A stretch of DNA of 64,000 bases from CBDFLS01 sp965249185 (GTDB lineage: Bacteria; Chloroflexota; Dehalococcoidia; Lucifugimonadales; Australimonadaceae). The notes beneath the pieces were generated by a model. The model had not been told where the DNA came from. It ran no database searches and saw only the letters and a program-made list of their open reading frames with translations. Of this stretch, positions 1-7,586 are shown one piece after another. The stretch covers positions 1,178,001-1,242,000 of the forward strand of contig CBDFLS010000002.1 of assembly GCA_965249185.1 (NCBI GenBank), in the 5' to 3' direction. Both the position numbers and the translations under genes were made by a program. The stretch's first letter is position 1, and the number at the start of each line of letters is the position of its first letter.

Positions 1-714
1 GCGGCCCTCGCCACCTCCATGCGGGTGGTCCCGGGGCGACATGGCGGAGCCGCGGACCGCGGGGCGGCGCCCCAGGTGCCGGCTCCGGCCCGCTTTGCCC
101 AATGCGGTGTTCCGGTGGTCAACGTTCCCCACCTGGCCGATGGTGGCCATGCAGGTGCTGGGCACCCGCCGCACCTCGCCGGAGGGGAGCCGGATCATCG
201 TGTGGCGCTCCTCCTTGGCCATGACCTGCGCGCCCGTGCCGGCCCCGCGGGCCATCTGGCCGCCCGCGCCCGGCCGCATCTCGATATTGTGGACCACCGT
301 GCCGGTGGGGATACGGGCCAAGGGAAGGGCGTTCCCGGGCCTGATCTCGGCGTCCGGGCCCGCCATGAGCCGGTCGCCCACCTTCACCCCAAAGGGCGCC
401 AGGTGGTAGCGTCGCTCCCCGTCGGCGTAGACCACTAGGGCGATCCGCGCCGTTCGGTTGGGGTCGTACTCCACCGACTCCACCCGGCAGGGCACTCCCA
501 TCTTCTCGCGTTTGAAGTCGATGTGCCGCAGCGACTGCTTGGCCCCGCCTCCGTGGTGGCGCACGGTAATCGTCCCGCGCACGTTGCGGCCGCCCGTTTG
601 CCGCTTGCCGGACGTGAGGGCCTTGTGCGGCCCCACACGGCTCAACTCCGAGAAGTCGGGGCGCAGCGCGGCCCGCTGGCCGGGGCTGGTCGGTCGCATC
701 CGTTTCAGCGGCAT
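1..714 (-). CDS. rplB: 50S ribosomal protein L2 (C-terminus cut by window edge)
   Basis: Ribosomal protein L2 binds 23S rRNA at the peptidyl transferase centre and is needed for subunit joining. The reading frame starts at ATG 714 and stays open to the window edge, giving 238 of the usual roughly 275 residues. The last visible residues are the L2 signature HPHGGGEGR, so only the basic tail is missing. Earlier L2 landmarks include GGRNVRGTITVRHHGGG and NIEMRPGAGGQ. The gene lies 2 bp after the rplW stop in the S10 operon and is presumably translated by coupling. S19 (rpsS) is expected next, outside the window. Confidence 0.97.
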   Translation of the reverse strand, partial: MPLKRMRPTSPGQRAALRPDFSELSRVGPHKALTSGKRQTGGRNVRGTITVRHHGGGAKQSLRHIDFKREKMGVPCRVESVEYDPNRTARIALVVYADGERRYHLAPFGVKVGDRLMAGPDAEIRPGNALPLARIPTGTVVHNIEMRPGAGGQMARGAGTGAQVMAKEERHTMIRLPSGEVRRVPSTCMATIGQVGNVDHRNTALGKAGRSRHLGRRPAVRGSAMSPRDHPHGGGEGR

Positions 715-716
715 GG

Positions 717-1004
717 TTAGGCGCCCTCGAATATCTGGATGGTGTCGCCCGCGCGGAGGGTCACCACCGCCTTCTTAACATTGGATGTCTTGACGTGGCG
801 GTTGGGGCCCACCCGCCGCACCTCGCCCCGGATCATGGTAATGTTCACCGCCGTCACCTTCACGTCGAAGGCCCGCTCCACTGCCTCCCGGATCTGCGGC
901 TTATTCGCGCCGCGGGCGACCTCGAAGACATACTTGCTCCGCCCCTGAAGGAGAGTGCTCTTCTCCGTAACCACCGGCCGGCGCAACACGCCAAAGAGAT
1001 GCAT
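717..1004 (-). CDS. rplW: 50S ribosomal protein L23
   Basis: L23 sits at the exit of the ribosomal tunnel and is the docking site for trigger factor and SRP. The 95-residue product has the usual length and family features: the N-terminal motif RPVVTEKST, the central FEVARGANKPQIREAVE helix and a basic loop around residues 60-75 that contacts rRNA. It sits 17 bp after rplD and 2 bp before rplB in the S10 operon. Confidence 0.96.
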   Translation of the reverse strand: MHLFGVLRRPVVTEKSTLLQGRSKYVFEVARGANKPQIREAVERAFDVKVTAVNITMIRGEVRRVGPNRHVKTSNVKKAVVTLRAGDTIQIFEGA

Positions 1005-1021
1005 GGCTTTCCCTTACCGCC

Positions 1022-1675
1022 CTAGGCGGCCTCGGAGTCCTCCTCGGCCGGGGCGCGGTCCCAGAGCGACTCCGCACGCCGGGCGGCCTCCACCGTCATG
1101 ACGACCGCGTCGTACCGGAGCAGGTCCAGCACGTTGAGCAGGTCAGCCCTCAAGGCCTTGGTCCTGGGGAGATTGCGGACCGCGAGGGTCGCCTCGGACT
1201 TGGCCTCTGAGATCACCACCAGCGCCGACCCCCGCACATCCAGCGCCTGCATGACCAGGGCCATGGCCTTGGTCTTTCCATCGATGCCGTCCAGGTCCTG
1301 GAGGAGCAGGAGCTTGTTCTCCTGGGCCTTGTGCGAGAGGGCGCACCGGATGGCCTGCCGGCGCATCTTCTTGGGAAGCCGCTGCCGGTAGTCCCGGGGG
1401 TGCGGGCCGAAGACCACCCCCCCATGCCGGGCCAGGGGCGAGCGGGTGCTCCCCATCCGGGCGCGGCCGGTGTGCTTCTGGGTATGGGGTTTGCGGCCGC
1501 CGCCGGAGACGTGGGCGCGGGTCTTGGTGGAACTGGTGCCCTGGCGTTGGTTGGCCTGATAGTAGACCAGCGCCTGATGGAGCAGGTCCGGATGGGGGGC
1601 GGCGGCGTATACGCGGTCGCTCAGCTCCACGTGGCCGACCACCTCACCCTTGATGTTCCGCACAGGCAGCTCCAT
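1022..1675 (-). CDS. rplD: 50S ribosomal protein L4
   Basis: L4 binds 23S rRNA, lines the exit tunnel and in some bacteria represses its own S10 operon. The 217-residue product carries the extended tunnel loop near residues 40-95, including the Gly/Arg-rich HVSGGGRKPHTQKHTGRAR and the FGPHPRDY motif typical of L4. It starts at ATG 1675, 2 bp after the rplC stop. The C-terminal tail is acidic (AEEDSEAA). No L4-dependent leader can be recognised because the operon here is fused to the str genes. Confidence 0.96.
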   Translation of the reverse strand: MELPVRNIKGEVVGHVELSDRVYAAAPHPDLLHQALVYYQANQRQGTSSTKTRAHVSGGGRKPHTQKHTGRARMGSTRSPLARHGGVVFGPHPRDYRQRLPKKMRRQAIRCALSHKAQENKLLLLQDLDGIDGKTKAMALVMQALDVRGSALVVISEAKSEATLAVRNLPRTKALRADLLNVLDLLRYDAVVMTVEAARRAESLWDRAPAEEDSEAA

Positions 1676-1677
1676 GG

Positions 1678-2295
1678 CTAACCTTTCACGGCGTGACGCA
1701 CCATGAGGAGCTGGTTGCGGGCGCCGGGCACCGCGCCCCGGATCAGCAGGAGATTCCGGTCGGCGTCCACGCGCTCCACCCGCAGGCCGAGGACGGTGAC
1801 ACGGCGGTTCCCCATATGACCGGCCATCTTCTTCCCCTTGACCACGCGCCCCGGGTATGTGGTGGCCCCGATGGACCCGGGCGCCCGGTGACGGTCCTTC
1901 TGCCCGTGGGTCTTGGGCCCACCGTGGAAGCCGTGACGGCGCACCGTTCCCTGAAAGCCGCGTCCCTTGGAACGGCTCGTCACGTTCACCACCTGTCCCT
2001 CCTGAAAGAGGGCCACATCCAACTGCTGGCCCACCTGGTAGGCGGCCGGGTCGTCCGTCCGGAACTCGCGCAAGTGCCTCAGCCTGCCCAGCTCCTTCAG
2101 ATGCCCCAGTTTGGGCTTGTTGAGCTGGCGGGCCTCCCCGTATCCCACCTGCACGGCCTCGTAGCCATCGCTGGAGTGGGTCCGGAGCTGGGTCACCACG
2201 CAGGGCCCCGCCTGGATGACGGTCACCGGCACTATCCGGCCCCCCTCCTCAAACAGGTGGGTCATGCCTATCTTCTTTCCCAGCAGTCCCGGCAT
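1678..2295 (-). CDS. rplC: 50S ribosomal protein L3
   Basis: L3 is an early assembly protein reaching towards the peptidyl transferase centre. The 205-residue product begins MPGLLGKKIGMTHLF, the classic L3 start. It contains the long extension with RSKGRGFQGTVRRHGFHGG and THGQKDRHRAPGSIG, where the conserved glutamine methylated in some species (HGQ) is present. It lies 41 bp after rpsJ and 2 bp before rplD. Confidence 0.97.
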   Translation of the reverse strand: MPGLLGKKIGMTHLFEEGGRIVPVTVIQAGPCVVTQLRTHSSDGYEAVQVGYGEARQLNKPKLGHLKELGRLRHLREFRTDDPAAYQVGQQLDVALFQEGQVVNVTSRSKGRGFQGTVRRHGFHGGPKTHGQKDRHRAPGSIGATTYPGRVVKGKKMAGHMGNRRVTVLGLRVERVDADRNLLLIRGAVPGARNQLLMVRHAVKG

Positions 2296-2336
2296 CGGCA
2301 GAGCGCCTCCAGCCTTACGTTACAGCTTGCCCTACG

Positions 2337-2645
2337 TTAGAGCTTAATCGAGATATCCACCCCGGCCGGCATCTGGAGCTGAGTCAGGGCGTCGATGGTC
2401 TTCGGGGTGGGGTCCAGGATATCCACCAGCCGTTTGTGGGTGCGGATCTCGAAATGCTCCCGGGAGTCCTTGTCGACGTGGGGGGAGCGGATAACGCAGA
2501 AACGCTTGATTCGAGTGGGCATGGGAACGGGCCCCACTACCGAGGCGCCGGTCCGCTCCGCCGCCTCCACGATCTGGACCGACGACTGGTCCAGGAGGCG
2601 GTGCTCGTAGGACTTGAGGACGATACGAATACGCTGGTCTGCCAT
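2337..2645 (-). CDS. rpsJ: 30S ribosomal protein S10
   Basis: S10 is a component of the 30S head and, as NusE, a partner of NusB in antitermination. The 102-residue product has the standard length and motifs: RIRIVLKSYEHRLLDQS at the N-terminus, the loop GPVPMPTRI near residue 40, and a C-terminus ending in GVDISIKL. It follows fusA after 30 bp. A tuf gene, which many bacteria have at this position, is absent. Confidence 0.97.
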   Translation of the reverse strand: MADQRIRIVLKSYEHRLLDQSSVQIVEAAERTGASVVGPVPMPTRIKRFCVIRSPHVDKDSREHFEIRTHKRLVDILDPTPKTIDALTQLQMPAGVDISIKL

Positions 2646-2675
2646 AGCTCGCTTTCAGTGCCCTCCGCTTTCCGC

Positions 2676-4781
2676 TCACGCGGTCCGGGCAACCTCCTGG
2701 GCCATCGCCGTCTCCACCCGCTGGTATCGATTGAACTCCATGGAGTGGGTGGCCCTCCCCTGGGTCAGCGACCGAAGGTCGGTGGCGTAGCCGAACATCT
2801 CCACCAGAGGGGCATCGGCCTCCACCACCTGGATATCCCCCTGGCCCTCCAGGGAGGAGACACGGGCCCGGCGGCGGTTCACCTCCCGGAGCACCTCGCC
2901 CAGGAACTCGCCGGGGGTGATGACCTGGAGCGCCATAATGGGCTCCAGCAGCACCGGTCCGGCGTGAGGAAGGGCGTCCTTCACCGCCATGGAGGCAGCG
3001 ATCTTGAAGGCCATCTCCGAAGAGTCCACCGAGTGGAAGCTGCCGTCCACCACCCGTACCATCACGTCCATGACCGGGTAGCCCGCCACCATCCCGGTCC
3101 CCAGCGCCTCCTCGGCGCCGCGGGAGATGGAGGAGATGTATTCCTTGGGGATAATCCCGCCCACGGTCTTGTTTTCGAAGGCGAACCCGGCGCCCGGGGC
3201 CCGGGGCTCCAGCTCCAGCTCGCAGTGGCCGTACTGGCCGTGGCCGCCCGTCTGACGGATGAACCGGCCCTCGCCCTTGGCGCGCCGGGTGATGGCCTCC
3301 CGGTATGCCACCCGGGGCTTGCCGATCTGGGCCTGAACGCTGAACTCCCGGCGCATCCGCTCCACCAGCACTTCCAGGTGGAGCTCACCCATGCCGGAGA
3401 TCACCGTCTGCCCCGTCTCGGAGTCATACTTGACCCGGAAGGTAGGGTCCTCTTGGGCCAGCTTCAGCAGGGCGCTGGTGAGCTTCTCGTGCTCGGCACG
3501 GGTCGCGGGCTCCACCGCCACGGAGATCACGGGCTCGGCGAACTGGATGGCCTCCAGCACCACCGGGTCCCGCTCGTCGCAGAGTGTCTCGCCGGTGAAG
3601 GTGTTCTTGAGGCCCACGGCGGCGCCGATATCCCCCGGACTCACCTCCTCCAACTCTTCGCGCTGCTGGGCGTGCATACGCAGGATTCGGCCCAGCCGCT
3701 CGCGGATGCCCTTGCTGGAGTTGTAGACGCTGGCGCCGGAGCGCACGGTGCCGGAATAGACGCGGAAGTAGACCAGCCGGCCCACGTAGGGGTCGGTGAC
3801 CACCTTGAAAGCCAGGGCGGAGAAGGGCGCGTCGGGCTGCGGGAAACGCTCCACCTCCTCCTGGGTCTGGGGGCGCAGGCCCCGGATGGACGGCACGTCC
3901 AGGGGCGATGGCAGATAGTCGCCCACGGCGTCCAGCATCGGCTGGATGCCCCGGCTCCTAAGGGCCGAGCCACACAGCACCGGCACCGCCCGGTTGGCGA
4001 GGGTGGCCCGCCGCAGGGCCGCCCGGATCTCCGCTCCGCTGATAACCTCTCCCTGAAGGTACTGCTCCAACAGGGTGTCGTCGTTCTCCGCCACCTTCTC
4101 GACCAACTCCTCGCGGTAGGCGGCCACCTCCTCCAGGAGCTCTGGGGGCACCGGCGCCTCCCGAAGGTCCTGGAGCGGGTCACCCTCCGGAAACAGGAAC
4201 GCGCGCTCATCGATGAGGTCCACCACACCGCGGAAGTGCTCCTCCTGGCCGATGGGGTACTGGACCGGGATTGGGGTGGCCTTGAGCCGGTGTCGAATGG
4301 AGTCCACCGTCCGGGCGAAGTCGGCACCCATCCGGTCCATCTTGTTCACGAAGCAGATCCGGGGGACGCCGTAGCGGTTGGCCTGGCGCCAGACCGTCTC
4401 CGACTGGGGCTGGACGCCGGCGACGGCGTCGAACACCACCACGCCACCGTCCAGCACTCGCAGGCTCCGCTCCACCTCGGCGGTGAAGTCGACGTGCCCC
4501 GGGGTGTCGATAATGTTGATCCGGTAGTCCTTCCACTCGCAGGTGGTGGCCGCGGAGGTGATGGTGATGCCCCGCTCCCGCTCCTGGGCCATCCAGTCCA
4601 TGACCGTGGTGCCCTCGTGGACCTCGCCCACCTTATGGATTCGGCCGGTGAAGAAGAGCACCCGCTCGGTCACGGTCGTCTTGCCCGCATCGATGTGAGC
4701 GATGAAACCGATGTTCCGGACCTGGCCCAGGTCCAAGGAATCGCTCTTCGACGCGCTGTTCATAGTCGCAACGTTTCCCAT
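2676..4781 (-). CDS. fusA: translation elongation factor G
   Basis: EF-G is the GTPase that drives translocation on the ribosome and, with RRF, ribosome recycling. With ATG 4781 the product has 701 residues. G1 is AHIDAGKTT at about 28-36, G3 is DTPGH and G4 is NKMD, followed by domains II-V. Three in-frame ATG codons are possible: 4799, 4781 and 4763. I prefer 4781 because AAGGA lies 8 bases upstream, whereas 4799 overlaps the rpsG stop and lacks a ribosome-binding site. Either start leaves a short N-terminal extension compared with E. coli. Intact switch regions indicate a normal factor. Confidence 0.97.
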   Translation of the reverse strand: MGNVATMNSASKSDSLDLGQVRNIGFIAHIDAGKTTVTERVLFFTGRIHKVGEVHEGTTVMDWMAQERERGITITSAATTCEWKDYRINIIDTPGHVDFTAEVERSLRVLDGGVVVFDAVAGVQPQSETVWRQANRYGVPRICFVNKMDRMGADFARTVDSIRHRLKATPIPVQYPIGQEEHFRGVVDLIDERAFLFPEGDPLQDLREAPVPPELLEEVAAYREELVEKVAENDDTLLEQYLQGEVISGAEIRAALRRATLANRAVPVLCGSALRSRGIQPMLDAVGDYLPSPLDVPSIRGLRPQTQEEVERFPQPDAPFSALAFKVVTDPYVGRLVYFRVYSGTVRSGASVYNSSKGIRERLGRILRMHAQQREELEEVSPGDIGAAVGLKNTFTGETLCDERDPVVLEAIQFAEPVISVAVEPATRAEHEKLTSALLKLAQEDPTFRVKYDSETGQTVISGMGELHLEVLVERMRREFSVQAQIGKPRVAYREAITRRAKGEGRFIRQTGGHGQYGHCELELEPRAPGAGFAFENKTVGGIIPKEYISSISRGAEEALGTGMVAGYPVMDVMVRVVDGSFHSVDSSEMAFKIAASMAVKDALPHAGPVLLEPIMALQVITPGEFLGEVLREVNRRRARVSSLEGQGDIQVVEADAPLVEMFGYATDLRSLTQGRATHSMEFNRYQRVETAMAQEVARTA

Positions 4782-4792
4782 GCTTGCAGTCC

Positions 4793-5263
4793 TTACCATC
4801 GATAATGGACGAAGGCCCTGTTGGCCTCCGCCATTCGGTGAACGTCCTCGCGGCGCTTCACGGCGGCGCCCTGGCCTCGAGAGGCCTCCAAGAGCTCATG
4901 GGCGAGCCGCTCGCCCATGGGCCGGCCGGTGCGGGCCCGGGCCGCGTCGATGAGCCAGCGCATGGCCAGGGCGTGCCGGCGGCGGCCCTGGACCTCGATG
5001 GGCACCTGGTAGGTGGCCCCACCCACGCGGCGGGACTTCACCTGCATGGCGGGCATGGCGTTCCGCATGGCCTGGTCGAACACCTCCAGGGGCTCCCGGT
5101 GGCTTTCGCGGCCCACGATATCCATGGCCTGATAGACGATGCGCTGGGCCACCGACTTCTTCCCACGCTCCATAACGTGGTTGATGAAGCTCGAGAGCTC
5201 CACGCTCTGAAACTGGGGGTCGGGTATCAGGATCCGCGCCTCCGCCCGCCTTCTCCTAGCCAT
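4793..5263 (-). CDS. rpsG: 30S ribosomal protein S7
   Basis: S7 nucleates assembly of the 30S head and contacts E-site tRNA. The 156-residue product matches the family length and begins MARRRRAEAR. It carries the typical FINHVMERGKKSVAQRIVY helix and the hairpin VGGATYQVPIEV that binds 16S rRNA and mRNA near the exit. It is the second gene of the str operon, 111 bp after rpsL, and ends 11 bp before the preferred fusA start. Confidence 0.97.
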   Translation of the reverse strand: MARRRRAEARILIPDPQFQSVELSSFINHVMERGKKSVAQRIVYQAMDIVGRESHREPLEVFDQAMRNAMPAMQVKSRRVGGATYQVPIEVQGRRRHALAMRWLIDAARARTGRPMGERLAHELLEASRGQGAAVKRREDVHRMAEANRAFVHYRW

Positions 5264-5374
5264 TCCTCATCTCCCTCATTCTCTCACCAACGCCCCGGCC
5301 ACCACGGCGCACGCCGTGGGGCCCACGGGGCTAGTTACCGGCCCCTCGGAAAGAGGCTCTTCAGCGAGCGGTGA

Positions 5375-5797
5375 TCAGCCCGGGGACACGCTGCGCTTGG
5401 TGCCGTACTTGCTTCTGCCCTGCCTGCGCTTGCTGACCCCTGCGGCGTCCAGCGCACCACGGATGATGTGATAACGCACGCCGGGGAGGTCCTTGACGCG
5501 TCCGCCCCGGATGAGGACCACCGAGTGCTCCTGAAGGGTGTGCCCCTCGCCCGGTATGTAGGCGGTGACCTCCATGCCGTTGGTCAGCCGTACCCGCGCC
5601 ACCTTCCGCAGAGCGGAGTTCGGCTTCTTGGGAGTAACTGTCCGGACCTGAAGACAGACGGCCAGCTTCTGCGGGCTCCCCGGTCCCCGGTAGAGCCGGT
5701 TCTTGAGCGTATTGCGCACGTAGCGCAACGCCGGCGCCTTGTTCTTCTTCACAAGCCGCCGTCTGCCGATCCGCACCAACTGGTTGACCGTGGGCAT
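5375..5797 (-). CDS. rpsL: 30S ribosomal protein S12
   Basis: S12 is the decoding-centre protein and the streptomycin target. The 140-residue product has the decoding loop TPKKPNSALRK with both lysines present, and GGRVKDLPGVRYH. Relative to E. coli it has an insertion of about 15 residues near positions 25-40, a form also found in Bacillus and Dehalococcoides. One oddity is that the usually invariant PQKRGVCTRV reads PQKLAVCLQV. It is the first gene of the operon, preceded by a strong promoter-like sequence, and has a purine-rich AAGGGTGGGG upstream of ATG 5797. Confidence 0.97.
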   Translation of the reverse strand: MPTVNQLVRIGRRRLVKKNKAPALRYVRNTLKNRLYRGPGSPQKLAVCLQVRTVTPKKPNSALRKVARVRLTNGMEVTAYIPGEGHTLQEHSVVLIRGGRVKDLPGVRYHIIRGALDAAGVSKRRQGRSKYGTKRSVSPG

Positions 5798-5855
5798 AAC
5801 GCCCCACCCTTAGACCTACGACGTGACTGCGCCCCTCTTGGGGCACTAGCGGTAC

Positions 5856-5884
5856 AGACTACCAACGCGGTGGGCCGTTGTCAA
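5856..5884 (-). promoter_or_regulatory. sigma70-like promoter of the str/S10 operon
   Basis: On the minus strand, TTGACA (5884-5879) is followed by a 17-bp spacer and TAGTCT (5861-5856). The -35 is perfect and the -10 matches three of six bases. The predicted start is near 5849, giving a leader of about 50 bases before rpsL. It lies back to back with the divergent XRE promoter about 60 bp away. Confidence 0.6.
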
Positions 5885-5946
5885 CTTGAGACCGACTAGA
5901 GCGCTCGCCGGCGTTGACGCGCCTCCGCCAGGGAGGATGGAGCGCC

Positions 5947-5974
5947 TTGACATTTACACGTAAACGTGTAAATT
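5947..5974 (+). promoter_or_regulatory. promoter with palindromic operator for the XRE-DUF2851 pair
   Basis: TTGACA (5947-5952) and TAAATT (5969-5974) are separated by 16 bp. The spacer and part of the -10 form a perfect inverted repeat at 5953-5972, TTTACACG-TAAA-CGTGTAAA. A dimeric repressor bound there would block RNA polymerase, so autorepression by the adjacent XRE protein is likely. The predicted transcription start coincides with the GTG at 5981, implying a leaderless mRNA. Confidence 0.7.
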
Positions 5975-5980
5975 CAGACT

Positions 5981-6262
5981 GTGCCTGCTCCACGCAAACC
6001 CCGCCCGCCCGTCTGGGACGCCACCTCGGTCCGCGGCCTCCGCCGGCGGCTGGGGCTCTCCCAGCAGGCCCTGGCCCAGGAGCTGGGCGTGCGCCAGCAG
6101 ACAGTGAGCGAGTGGGAGACGGGGCTCTACGCGCCCCGGGGCGCCTCCCGGCGGGTGCTCTCCTTGGTTGCGGAACAGGCCGGGGTCTACCGGACGGGGG
6201 TTGCGGAGCGGGCCGGGGTCTACCGGATGGGGCCGGCGTCCCCGGGGCGTCGGGAGGGCTGA
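5981..6262 (+). CDS. XRE-family helix-turn-helix regulator
   Basis: A 93-residue DNA-binding protein starting at GTG 5981. Residues about 17-55 form an XRE/Cro-type helix-turn-helix: LRRRLGLSQQALAQELGV, then RQQTVSEWETG as the recognition helix. The C-terminal part after residue 60 is a short tandem repeat (VAEQAGVYRTG then VAERAGVYRMG) followed by a basic tail. There is no separate ligand-binding domain, as in small autoregulators and restriction-modification controller proteins. It is immediately upstream of a DUF2851 gene and very likely cotranscribed with it. Its target is probably the palindrome in its own promoter, which is inferred from position only. Confidence 0.85.
   Translation: MPAPRKPRPPVWDATSVRGLRRRLGLSQQALAQELGVRQQTVSEWETGLYAPRGASRRVLSLVAEQAGVYRTGVAERAGVYRMGPASPGRREG
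6167..6232 (+). repeat. 33-bp in-frame tandem duplication inside the XRE gene
   Basis: Two 33-bp units (6167-6199 and 6200-6232) differ at only four positions and encode an 11-residue repeat in the regulator C-terminus. The phase is preserved, so the reading frame is intact. Confidence 0.9.
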
Positions 6263-6263
6263 G

Positions 6264-7472
6264 GTGCGCGGGGGTCGTCCCGTCCTGCCGGAGCGCCTGC
6301 TGGCCCGGCTGTGGCGGTCCAGGGGAGGCCGCCAGCTCCGCACCACCGATGGCCGGCGGCTCGGGGTCGTCTACCCGGGCAGGCCCGCGCCCGGCCACGG
6401 ACCGGACTTCCGCGATGCGGTCCTGGAGCTGGACGGCGCCGCGCTGCGGGGCGACGTGGAGATACACCGGCGCCCGGGGGACTGGACGGCCCACGGCCAT
6501 CACCGGGACAGCGCCTACGAGTCGGTGGTGCTCCACGTCGTCGGGTCCAGGGCCGGCACCGCGCCGAAGGCGGCGGCCCACCTGCCCATGCTGGAGCTCG
6601 GCCCGCCGGGTTCCGCGGTCGAAGGGCGGAGGCCCCTCGCCGCGGCGGGACCCCCTCCCCTGGCGGCCCTGGCCCAGGCCGGCCCCGACGAGCTGCTGGC
6701 CGCCCTGCGCCGGGCGGGAATGGAGCGGTTCGAGACGCGCGTGGATGAGGCGTCAGCGGCCATCGCCCGCCACGGCGTCGAGCAGACGCTCTACGCCGGG
6801 CTCCTGGAGGTCCTGGGCTACGCCGAGAACCGCGCGCCCTTCCTCGCTCTCAGCCGGACGCTGCCGGTGATGCTCTTGAGGTCCGTCATCGCGGCGTACC
6901 CATCCGAGGCCGGAACCCGGGTTCTGGACGAGCTCCTCCGCTCCGCGGCGGGCTGGACGCCTCCCTCCGAGGCCTGGTCCCACCTGGTGGGGCTGACGCC
7001 CATGGCGCCCGGCGTCTGGCGCACGGCCGGGGTTCGGCCCATGAACCACCCGCGCCGACGGCTGGAGGGGGCGGTGCACCTGCTGCGCCGGCACCTGGGC
7101 CAGGGGCTGGCCGTCTCCCTGGCCACGGCCCTCGAGCGCGGACACGCCTCCTTGACGGAGGCGCTCACCGTCTCCGGGCGCGGGGAGGGAGGCCCGCCGA
7201 GGGCCGCGCCGGTCGGCGGCGGACGGGCCGCGGAGATGAGCGTGAACGTGGTGCTGCCGGTCCTGACGGCCTGGGCCGAGCAGCGGGGCGACGCGGCGTT
7301 ACGGGAGAGGAGACGCCGGCTCTACGCCCACCATCCCCCGCTCCCGGAGAACGGCCTCACTCGTGAGGCGAGACGGCTGCTGGGCGCCTGTCCCGATCCC
7401 ATCGGGGCCTGCGCGCAACAGGGACTCCTCCATCTCTACCGCCAGGCCACGGCCCCACTCAGCAGCGCATGA
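6264..7472 (+). CDS. DUF2851 family protein (possible nuclease-like fold)
   Basis: A 402-residue protein of a conserved family without an assigned function. I chose GTG 6264 because GGGAGG lies about 6 bases upstream and the family similarity begins right after it (PERLLARLW). An upstream in-frame start would overlap the XRE gene. The N-terminal half carries the family hallmark: GPDFRDAVLEL, GDVEIHRRPGDW, HGHHRDSAYESVVLHVV. The arrangement of PD, then a VEIH strand about 20 residues later, resembles a PD-(D/E)XK nuclease core with histidine in place of lysine. That is my inference, not an established assignment. The C-terminal half is helical and Arg-rich and ends with a conserved CPDPIGACAQQGLLHLY segment. 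The gene is 1 bp downstream of the XRE regulator. Confidence 0.85.
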   Translation: MRGGRPVLPERLLARLWRSRGGRQLRTTDGRRLGVVYPGRPAPGHGPDFRDAVLELDGAALRGDVEIHRRPGDWTAHGHHRDSAYESVVLHVVGSRAGTAPKAAAHLPMLELGPPGSAVEGRRPLAAAGPPPLAALAQAGPDELLAALRRAGMERFETRVDEASAAIARHGVEQTLYAGLLEVLGYAENRAPFLALSRTLPVMLLRSVIAAYPSEAGTRVLDELLRSAAGWTPPSEAWSHLVGLTPMAPGVWRTAGVRPMNHPRRRLEGAVHLLRRHLGQGLAVSLATALERGHASLTEALTVSGRGEGGPPRAAPVGGGRAAEMSVNVVLPVLTAWAEQRGDAALRERRRRLYAHHPPLPENGLTREARRLLGACPDPIGACAQQGLLHLYRQATAPLSSA

Positions 7473-7506
7473 GCGCCGATGCCCGCGCCCGCGCCGAGAC
7501 CCGGCT

Positions 7507-7535
7507 TTGACTTGGCACAGTGGCCGGGGTATCCT
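7507..7535 (+). promoter_or_regulatory. sigma70-like promoter upstream of the 7587 gene
   Basis: TTGACT (7507-7512), a 17-bp spacer and TATCCT (7530-7535) lie between the DUF2851 stop and the GTG at 7587. Its position supports the 7587 start over a longer reading frame that would begin upstream of the promoter. Confidence 0.55.
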
Positions 7536-7586
7536 CGTGACCACGGGCGCCGGCCCAGGCGCCCTGAAAGCCTGAAAGGTGGCTGC

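Noticed and set aside
2436..4805. 789-codon open frame on the plus strand
   Set aside because: It is antisense to fusA, and the His/Leu/Gly/Val-rich composition is that of a GC-rich shadow frame; EF-G motifs on the other strand are unambiguous.
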